The translations under genes were made by a program, and so were the position numbers. The notes beneath the pieces were generated by a model. That model saw nothing but the letters and a program-made list of their open reading frames with translations, was not told the origin of the DNA and made no database searches. A stretch of 18,842 nucleotides of DNA from an uncultured Oscillospiraceae bacterium (lineage in GTDB: Bacteria > Bacillota > Clostridia > Oscillospirales > Acutalibacteraceae), in the NCBI GenBank assembly GCA_900542375.1, contig UQNI01000041.1, positions 1 to 18,842 of the forward strand, given 5' to 3'. The stretch's first letter is position 1. Every line of letters starts with the position of its first letter. Shown here piece by piece: positions 13,501 to 18,842 of the stretch.

Positions 13501-13643
13501 GCACAGATTCTGAATTAAATCTGATGTATTATCTTTTTAGAGAAAAAAACGTTATGCCGGGACATTTTTATCGTATGCCGCCGGGAGAAAAACAGTTAAT
13601 CAGAGCCTTTTGTGAGCAGGAGTGCAACGGAGGGCAAGTATAA
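13497..13643 (+). CDS. -1 frame extension of the XkdN-like chaperone (long-form C-terminus)
   Basis: After slippage the ribosome reads ATA AGC ACA... in the -1 frame for 48 codons to a TAA at 13641-13643, giving a fused product of about 171 residues. The extension contains LNLMYYLFREKNVMPGHFY and MPPGEKQLIRAF, which resemble the C-terminal (G-T/XkdN2) parts of other tail chaperones. It has no start codon with a good binding site and no gap before the tape measure ATG, with which its stop overlaps by one base. This stretch would otherwise be an unexplained 140-bp gap in a tightly packed operon. Translation by frameshift is inferred. Confidence 0.75.
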   Translation: MSTDSELNLMYYLFREKNVMPGHFYRMPPGEKQLIRAFCEQECNGGQV

Positions 13644-15859
13644 TGGCAAGAAACATAAGTATATCGGTTAGTGTTCAGGATCAATACTCACAAAGTATTT
13701 CTTCCATGCGTGAAAAAACCGTTGCATTTAATAAAGATATAGAAGAACTTACCGCAAAGATTAAAAGTTTAAATAAAGAAAAGATATCTTTGAATATAGA
13801 TGCAGTAAAAGCGCAGCAAACACTACGTGATTTACAGCAGCAATTTAAAAATACCGGCAATGCAGCAGACCAAATGGTTTTGCAGCTTGCCAATGCAAAT
13901 TACAGTAATGTGAATAAACAAATAGAACGTATCTCAAAAAGTTCACAGCAAGCAAAAAGAGAACTGTCTAATCTTGTAATTGAATATAGTAAAGCTGATA
14001 ACAGGGCAGGAATGTTTGGTAACAACAGTACATTATCGAATACTGTTATTCATGGCAGAACAGGAGAACGCTTTCAAAATTTTGGTTCAGGTGAAAGGTC
14101 ACAATCCAACGTGAACGATTATGCATCCATTGGTGCGGATATTGGCATGGCAACAGCAGAAGCGGCTATCAGCGCGAAGGCAGGTGGTGCTATTGCAAGC
14201 ACTGTTTCTGCTGCTATGGGAACTGCTTTTCTTCCTGTTGTTGGCACCGTATTGGGAGGGCTGGCCGGAGCTGTTATCGGTGGCGGAATTGGAGCGCTGA
14301 TAGACAAGTTTTCAGGAGATAAGTCCAAAGATGACGATATCAAAAAAGAATTCAAAAATTATGCCATTGATAAATATAATGATGTTCTGGAAAAAAGAAA
14401 TGAAGAGCTGATAGAAGGCTCGTCCATGGCAGGAAACTTTCAGACAAATAGCAATCGAATGCGATTTTTTCTAGGGAATTCTGCTGATACTTATTTAGAT
14501 AAGGTGAATCGACAAACAGATTCACCTTATACCAAAAACGAACAATTAGGCTTATATTATGCTTTACATAATAAGGTGGTCGATGCACAGGAAACCAGTA
14601 AAGCGGTAGAGATGCTGCAAAGCATAGGGGAAGGTGCAAGTTTGACTGCTGATGAGTTGACCAGTATTGCGCTTACTTTAAGTGATATGCAAAAGGCAGA
14701 TCAAGCCACAATTGAAATGATAGATTCTTTTCAGAATGGTAGTGTTGATGTTTATCAGGAGTTGGCTAACGAAAAGGGTATTACATCTGAACAAGCGCGT
14801 TTGCAGGTTCAAAATGGACAAATCAGTGGTCAAGAAGCTTCCGAAGCAGTCTTAAACGCTATGTATGGTGCAACTGCAAATGAAGGTTTATCTACATATG
14901 AGCAAAAAGCACTGACCTGGGAAAATTCATTAAAGTCTTTAAATGAAGCGGAAGGAGAAGGGTATAATTCTGAACGCGAAGCACAATTAGAGCAAAATAT
15001 CAGTTGGTTTGAAGAGCATAAACAAGAATTATTAAATTATAAGAAAGAAATTGGCCGTGGAAAAGCACAGCTGGATAATGCCCTTGACCAGCACATGATA
15101 GAACAAATGGATGCATTTTTGAAAGATCCATATAAAAATGAGACCGATGGGCTTTACGACGAAAACAGCGATTTAGATCGACGATTAATTTTAGAGAATA
15201 ATTGGTCTATGATTGGCATAAAAAGACAAGAAGAATTTGCAAAATCTGAAGAGGGAATGTCGTTATATAATGCAAATGCCAATCTTGCCCAATCTGTGGT
15301 GGAAAACTCGATTGTAACCTTTACACAAGATATTTATGCTATGGAGTCCATTTTTTCTGAAAGTGTTTCCAATACACTGGACAGAGTGAAAACATATGCA
15401 AATGCAATTTTAGCGGATGCAATTGAGAAAAACAATATGTCGGTTAATATGAATAATCTTGGTGACATAAATGCAGCTATAGAAAATGGAGATTTACAAA
15501 AAAATGGATACTCACAGAATGTATTAGGGAAGTATATTGATAAATATGATTCATATACTTTCGGTCATAATGCAGGAGGCAGTTCTGCTATGTATAGAGC
15601 CAAACGAAATTCTGGCATTCCGGGTTCTTCCATGTATGCATCCACCGCATTTGGTCTTGAACGCGTTCCGTATGACAATTATCCGACTTTATTGCACCAA
15701 GGCGAACAGGTATTAACCGCACAACAGGTACGTCAACAAAAAAATATACCTAGCGTTACTGTAACAGGAAATCAATTTGTAATTCGTGAAGAAGCAGATA
15801 TTACAAAAGTAGCAAAAGCCTTTGTGGCTGAAATGCAGAAAGCTTATGCAATTACATAA
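13643..15859 (+). CDS. Tail tape measure protein
   Basis: Sets tail length and sits inside the tube. The 738-residue product has an N-terminal coiled-coil rich part (about 20-120, many Lys/Glu/Gln heptads). A hydrophobic Gly/Ala-rich segment (about 163-224, with GTVLGGLAGAVIGGGIGALI) could span a membrane. Long helical sequence follows, then the C-terminal motif GLERVPYDNYPTLLHQGEQV, typical of Firmicute tape measures. At about 1.5 angstrom per residue this predicts a tail near 110 nm. The ATG at 13643 has GGAGGG 8 bases upstream and overlaps the stop of the frameshift extension; the longer ORF start at 13622 is rejected. A strong terminator follows the gene. Confidence 0.9.
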   Translation: MARNISISVSVQDQYSQSISSMREKTVAFNKDIEELTAKIKSLNKEKISLNIDAVKAQQTLRDLQQQFKNTGNAADQMVLQLANANYSNVNKQIERISKSSQQAKRELSNLVIEYSKADNRAGMFGNNSTLSNTVIHGRTGERFQNFGSGERSQSNVNDYASIGADIGMATAEAAISAKAGGAIASTVSAAMGTAFLPVVGTVLGGLAGAVIGGGIGALIDKFSGDKSKDDDIKKEFKNYAIDKYNDVLEKRNEELIEGSSMAGNFQTNSNRMRFFLGNSADTYLDKVNRQTDSPYTKNEQLGLYYALHNKVVDAQETSKAVEMLQSIGEGASLTADELTSIALTLSDMQKADQATIEMIDSFQNGSVDVYQELANEKGITSEQARLQVQNGQISGQEASEAVLNAMYGATANEGLSTYEQKALTWENSLKSLNEAEGEGYNSEREAQLEQNISWFEEHKQELLNYKKEIGRGKAQLDNALDQHMIEQMDAFLKDPYKNETDGLYDENSDLDRRLILENNWSMIGIKRQEEFAKSEEGMSLYNANANLAQSVVENSIVTFTQDIYAMESIFSESVSNTLDRVKTYANAILADAIEKNNMSVNMNNLGDINAAIENGDLQKNGYSQNVLGKYIDKYDSYTFGHNAGGSSAMYRAKRNSGIPGSSMYASTAFGLERVPYDNYPTLLHQGEQVLTAQQVRQQKNIPSVTVTGNQFVIREEADITKVAKAFVAEMQKAYAIT

Positions 15860-15864
15860 TTGGC

Positions 15865-15902
15865 GGCAAAAGGTATTCAATATTTGAATGCCTTTTGTTT
15901 TT
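15865..15902 (+). terminator. Intrinsic terminator inside the tail operon
   Basis: CAAAAGGTATTCAA (15867-15880) pairs with TTGAATGCCTTTTG (15884-15897) over 14 positions, one a T-G wobble, with a 3-base loop and then TTTTT. It lies between the tape measure stop and the XkdP-like gene, with no clear promoter after it. Baseplate genes downstream would be expressed by read-through or antitermination. Confidence 0.75.
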
Positions 15903-15959
15903 ACAAAAGATTTATGCTGAAAAGCAATTTAGTTGAAGTAATTTTAAAAAGGAGGAGCT

Positions 15960-16577
15960 ATGCTACGAAAATTTATTTTTAAATATGGCGAAGGCAGCGA
16001 ATATATTTTGCCGATTTCTCCTAAATCTTTCAAAGTAGATTATGGTATTCGAGTAGAAACAGTGAATATTCATACCATGGGCGATGTCAATATTGCAGGT
16101 TACAGCACTTTGTCAACCATCAGCATTGACTGCATGTTTCCCTCAAAAAAATATCCGTTTGTTGTGGGAACCTATCATGAAAATCCTTATACATCGGCGG
16201 AAATGTTTATCAAATGGGCTGAGGAGCGTACAAAACTGCGTTTTGTTGTTTCGGACACCACAGTAAATTTACCGGTGGTAGTAGAAAACATCACTCTGTC
16301 TGAGCAGGATGGTACCAACGATATTTATGCTTCCATTAAATTAAGACAAGTACGGGAATTAAATGCAATTCAAACAGAGGATGCCCCTGTAGAAGAAACG
16401 CCTCCTCATATGGATTATTACACAGTGGTATGGGGAGACACCATGTGGGATATTTCTTATCGCTATTACGGTGATGCAACTCTTTGTTGGAAATTGGCTT
16501 CTTATAACGGTATAGCCAATGCAAATTTAATATATCCCGGACAAGTTGTCACAATTCCGGACCGTTCTTTACTGTAG
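15960..16577 (+). CDS. xkdP: LysM-domain tail/baseplate protein, XkdP-like
   Basis: Baseplate-associated protein that follows the tape measure in PBSX-type clusters, comparable to T4 gp53-like LysM proteins. The 205-residue product has an N-terminal DUF-type beta domain with ILPISPKSFKVDYG and the VETVNIHTMGDVNIAGY pattern. A short Pro/Glu linker (about 140-150) leads to a C-terminal LysM module (about 152-201: YYTVVWGDTMWDISYRYYGD ... NLIYPGQVVTIP). AAAGGAGGAGCT immediately precedes the ATG. It is the first gene after the internal terminator. In tail particles the LysM module may hold the hub or touch peptidoglycan; which of these applies here is not shown. Confidence 0.9.
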   Translation: MLRKFIFKYGEGSEYILPISPKSFKVDYGIRVETVNIHTMGDVNIAGYSTLSTISIDCMFPSKKYPFVVGTYHENPYTSAEMFIKWAEERTKLRFVVSDTTVNLPVVVENITLSEQDGTNDIYASIKLRQVRELNAIQTEDAPVEETPPHMDYYTVVWGDTMWDISYRYYGDATLCWKLASYNGIANANLIYPGQVVTIPDRSLL

Positions 16578-16587
16578 GTGAATGATT

Positions 16588-17565
16588 ATGAATATAACAA
16601 TCAAAAACAGTGATGGTACCTTTGATATTACACAATTGGTAACAACCGTTTCGTTATCCGGTGATTATCAGCAATGTTCCAGAACGTTGGATTTTTCTAT
16701 GGTATCTTCTCCAATCGACAACAGCATTCCTTCCATTCGTTGCGAATTGGGAAATGCTGTCACCTTAACGGAGAATAATGAGATTATGTTTCAAGGAAAT
16801 ATCTTCAGCAGGCAAAAAAGCACCAATGGAAATACCATTGATGTTACTTGCTTTGACAGGGGATTTTACTTAAAGAAAAATGAAGCTACCTATAAATTTA
16901 CCAATCAAACTCCTGAGGCAATCGCGCGGAGAATTTGCGGAGATTTCAGCATTCCTGTAGGAGACATTGCATCCACCGGAATTTCCATTACGAAAAATTT
17001 TATTGGACGCAATTTATACGATATCATTCAAAGCGCATATACCATTGCATCTGAAAAAACACATAAAAAATATATTACCAGATTTGAAGGTACAAAGCTT
17101 TGCATTCGCGAAAAAGAAGGTCAAAAAAATACTTTGGTATTGGAAGGCGGCTCAAATTTAATGGATGCAAGTGTATCTGAAAGCATTCAAAATATGGTAA
17201 ATCAGGTAGTCATTTATGATTCCAATGACAATTTGATTAAAACCATGAAAAATGATGAATATATAAAACTTTATGGTCTTATGCAAAATTACATGTCCCA
17301 AGGAAAAGATGATGTCTCGGACAAAGCACAAAAAACTTTGGATGACAACGGAGTAACCCAAAAAATTACGGTGAACAATCTTGGAGATATCCGTAATATT
17401 ACCGGAAATTCTGTCATTGTCAAAGAACCTTATACGGGAATCAATGGACTGTTTTACATTGATGGTGACACTCATACATGGAAAAATGGAATTTACTTGA
17501 ATAAATTGGTTTTAAATTTAAAAAATGTCATGGACGAAAAAGAATCAGGTACAGATCCGACATAG
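16588..17565 (+). CDS. xkdQ: Tail hub protein, XkdQ-like
   Basis: Central hub below the tube, the counterpart of T4 gp27/phage D proteins. The 325-residue product has the beta-rich N-terminus (TVSLSGDYQQCSRTLDFSMV), the segment CFDRGFYLKKNEATYKFTNQTPEAIARRIC (shown here as a position marker, about residues 86-115), and VSESIQNMVNQVVIYDSNDN, all typical of XkdQ. The start at 16588 is chosen because AGGTG lies 7 bases upstream; the ATG at 16582 is too close to it. It starts 10 bases after the XkdP stop. No cell-wall hydrolase domain is fused to it, so any lytic activity must come from another gene. Confidence 0.88.
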   Translation: MNITIKNSDGTFDITQLVTTVSLSGDYQQCSRTLDFSMVSSPIDNSIPSIRCELGNAVTLTENNEIMFQGNIFSRQKSTNGNTIDVTCFDRGFYLKKNEATYKFTNQTPEAIARRICGDFSIPVGDIASTGISITKNFIGRNLYDIIQSAYTIASEKTHKKYITRFEGTKLCIREKEGQKNTLVLEGGSNLMDASVSESIQNMVNQVVIYDSNDNLIKTMKNDEYIKLYGLMQNYMSQGKDDVSDKAQKTLDDNGVTQKITVNNLGDIRNITGNSVIVKEPYTGINGLFYIDGDTHTWKNGIYLNKLVLNLKNVMDEKESGTDPT

Positions 17566-17575
17566 GAGGAGAAAT

Positions 17576-17854
17576 ATGGAAGAGAATCCTTTTTCAGCTT
17601 TAATTAATATGCAGAGAAATGATGTTAACCAACGACAGCGTTCAGTCTTTCAAACATTTCGTATCAGTACATTGTTAAATCATTCTCCGTTTACAGTCAA
17701 AATTGGTGGTATTCCGTGCAGTGGAACAGAACTGTTAATCAATCAAACGTTATTAAATGAAGAAACAAAACCAAATATAGGAGAGCAATTGATTACGGTA
17801 AGCAATCAAGACGATTCTATGCATTTGGTTTTGTGTAAGGTGGTGAATGGATGA
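17576..17854 (+). CDS. Small baseplate-region protein, DUF2577/XkdR-like
   Basis: A 92-residue protein in the slot where PBSX-like clusters carry XkdR (DUF2577). The second half (INQTLLNEETKPNIGEQLITVSNQDD ... LVLCKVVNG, about 50-92) has the form of a small beta-barrel (OB-like) ending in a short strand, as in DUF2577 proteins that may make up the spike region. Cys49 and Cys87 are present, but their significance is unknown. AGGAGGAG overlaps the XkdQ stop and lies 4 bases before the ATG; its own stop overlaps the next start (ATGA). Assignment is mainly positional. Confidence 0.6.
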   Translation: MEENPFSALINMQRNDVNQRQRSVFQTFRISTLLNHSPFTVKIGGIPCSGTELLINQTLLNEETKPNIGEQLITVSNQDDSMHLVLCKVVNG

Positions 17855-18267
17855 ATTTATTTCCAATGATTCAGCCGGAACTGGAATTGAAAGATGCATC
17901 TTTACCCATGTATAAAGAAATTGCATGGGATTTTGAACATAATATTCCAATTTATAAAAATGGAAGTCCCAAATGGATTACGGGAAAAGAAGCTGTATTG
18001 GTTTGGGCTTGGAAAGCGCTGCATGTACAAAAATATAGTTATCCAATTTACAGTTGGAATTACGGATGTCAGTTAGAATCATTAATTGGACAAACAGTAT
18101 CGGAAGAATTGAAACAGAGTGAAGCCATGCGTTATGTGCGCCAAACTCTAACGGAAAATCCTTATATTACTGATGTAAAAGAAGTAAGCGTATCTTTTAC
18201 AAATGATGTATTGTCAATTTCGTGCATACTAAATACACGTTATGGGGAGGTGAAAGTCAATGCTTGA
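17851..18267 (+). CDS. xkdS: Baseplate protein, XkdS-like (DUF2634)
   Basis: Baseplate wedge component related to the T4 gp25 family. The 138-residue product has the DUF2634 signature: WDFEHNIPIYKNGSPKWITG, VLVWAWKALHVQKYSYPIYSW (in two parts), NYGCQLESLIGQ, and a C-terminal strand LSISCILNTRYGEV. Length is normal. The start overlaps the preceding stop by four bases, and the baseplate J start lies inside its last codons, so the three genes are translationally coupled. Confidence 0.88.
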   Translation: MNLFPMIQPELELKDASLPMYKEIAWDFEHNIPIYKNGSPKWITGKEAVLVWAWKALHVQKYSYPIYSWNYGCQLESLIGQTVSEELKQSEAMRYVRQTLTENPYITDVKEVSVSFTNDVLSISCILNTRYGEVKVNA

Positions 18268-18842
18268 GTTCAATACCCAAACATACGAGGAAATAAAAAA
18301 CAAAATTTTAGAAGATATGACATCTGATGCAGACAAACGGGAAGGCAGTTATACCAATGAAATGGTAAGCGCGGTAGCTTATCAAATTTGGAATTTATAC
18401 TGTTCTATGGGAGCTATGCTGCCAATTGCATTTGTAGATGAAACATCCGGAGAGTACATAGATAAACGTTGTGAAGAATATGGCATCAAACGAAAAGAAG
18501 GAACAAAAGCAATCGCCACGGTTACTCTGCATCATGAATCTGATATGACGATAGAAGCCAATACAGAATTTGCAACAGATAGCGGTTTGATATTTGTAAA
18601 TACAAATCCGGTTGAAATATCAAATGGGGAAGGAAGCGGTGAAGTAACTGCAAGAGAAGTAGGGGCACAGTACAACGTTCCGGAAAACAGCATTCATCAG
18701 TTCGCTGTTTCGCAAAGCTCCTTGCCCACCGTTACCTCTACAAGCGCGAACGGAGGTACAGACCCCGAAACAGATGCAGAACTGGTAGAACGTTTATACC
18801 AATATTTAAGAAAACCAAGTACAAGCGGTAATATTTATGATT
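18260..18842 (+). CDS. xkdT: Baseplate J/gp47-like protein, XkdT-like, cut by the window end
   Basis: Baseplate wedge protein that transmits the contraction signal. The ATG at 18260 overlaps the XkdS stop by 8 bases and has GGGGAGGTG upstream; 194 codons are open to the window edge. The N-terminal part MLEFNTQTYEEIKNKILEDM, the segment VDETSGEYIDKRCEEYGIKR, and the terminal GGTDPETDAELVERLYQYLR-KPSTSGN are hallmark sequences of the Firmicute baseplate J family. Full members are about 350-390 residues, so roughly half is missing only because the window ends. Confidence 0.93.
   Translation, partial: MLEFNTQTYEEIKNKILEDMTSDADKREGSYTNEMVSAVAYQIWNLYCSMGAMLPIAFVDETSGEYIDKRCEEYGIKRKEGTKAIATVTLHHESDMTIEANTEFATDSGLIFVNTNPVEISNGEGSGEVTAREVGAQYNVPENSIHQFAVSQSSLPTVTSTSANGGTDPETDAELVERLYQYLRKPSTSGNIYD

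Noticed and set aside
13501..13642. Gap between XkdN-like gene and tape measure as an independent small gene
   Set aside because: The frame has internal ATGs but no binding site before them, and the homologous-looking sequence begins upstream of the first ATG; the frameshift extension explains it better.

Overview
The window is AT-rich bacterial DNA from an endospore-forming member of the Firmicutes, most likely class Clostridia (Oscillospiraceae/Ruminococcaceae-like). The reasons are the style of the S2 and EF-Ts proteins, strong AGGAGG ribosome binding sites, and a dipicolinate synthase pair (dpaA-dpaB), which makes the spore-core metabolite dipicolinic acid. No species can be named from the sequence alone.

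Region 1 (1-3480), core genes: the 3' part of rpsB (30S protein S2), a strong terminator followed by a separate promoter, then tsf (EF-Ts) and its terminator. After about 330 bp without a recognisable gene there is a bidirectional terminator and murC on the minus strand, convergent with tsf. Region 2 (3481-5880), sporulation: a repeat- and hairpin-rich intergenic stretch leads to a very good match to a sigma-K promoter and the dpaA-dpaB operon. Region 3 (5881-9964), small accessory operon: a zinc AstE/aspartoacylase-type deacylase, a tandem double SAM-methyltransferase, and a lipoprotein solute-binding protein of the nickel/dipeptide ABC class. The permease and ATPase genes expected after the binding protein are absent.

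Region 4 (9965-18842, continuing off the right edge): a contractile phage-tail module of PBSX/diffocin type. A small phage-type regulator lies behind a strong extended -10 promoter, which is flanked by two copies of a palindromic operator-like motif and followed by a leader terminator. A second, SOS-type promoter has a LexA-like box (GAAC-N4-GTTC) directly after its -35. It precedes a run of tail genes in canonical order: small tail-completion-like protein, tail terminator, sheath, tube, XkdN-like chaperone with a programmed -1 frameshift extension, tape measure, LysM protein XkdP, hub XkdQ, a DUF2577/XkdR-like protein, XkdS, and baseplate J (XkdT, cut by the window end). No terminase, portal, capsid or integrase is seen, and the cluster begins directly with tail genes. 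The best reading is a headless R-type tailocin (phage-tail-like bacteriocin) locus under SOS control, although a prophage with head genes elsewhere cannot be excluded from this window.

The most unusual points are the putative LexA box in the tail promoter, the A9 slippery site with a 48-residue -1 extension coupled to the tape-measure start, a strong terminator inside the tail operon after the tape measure, the paired CAGAATTCTG palindromes, and the orphan deacylase/double-methyltransferase/binding-protein operon whose missing transporter genes may lie beyond the tail element.
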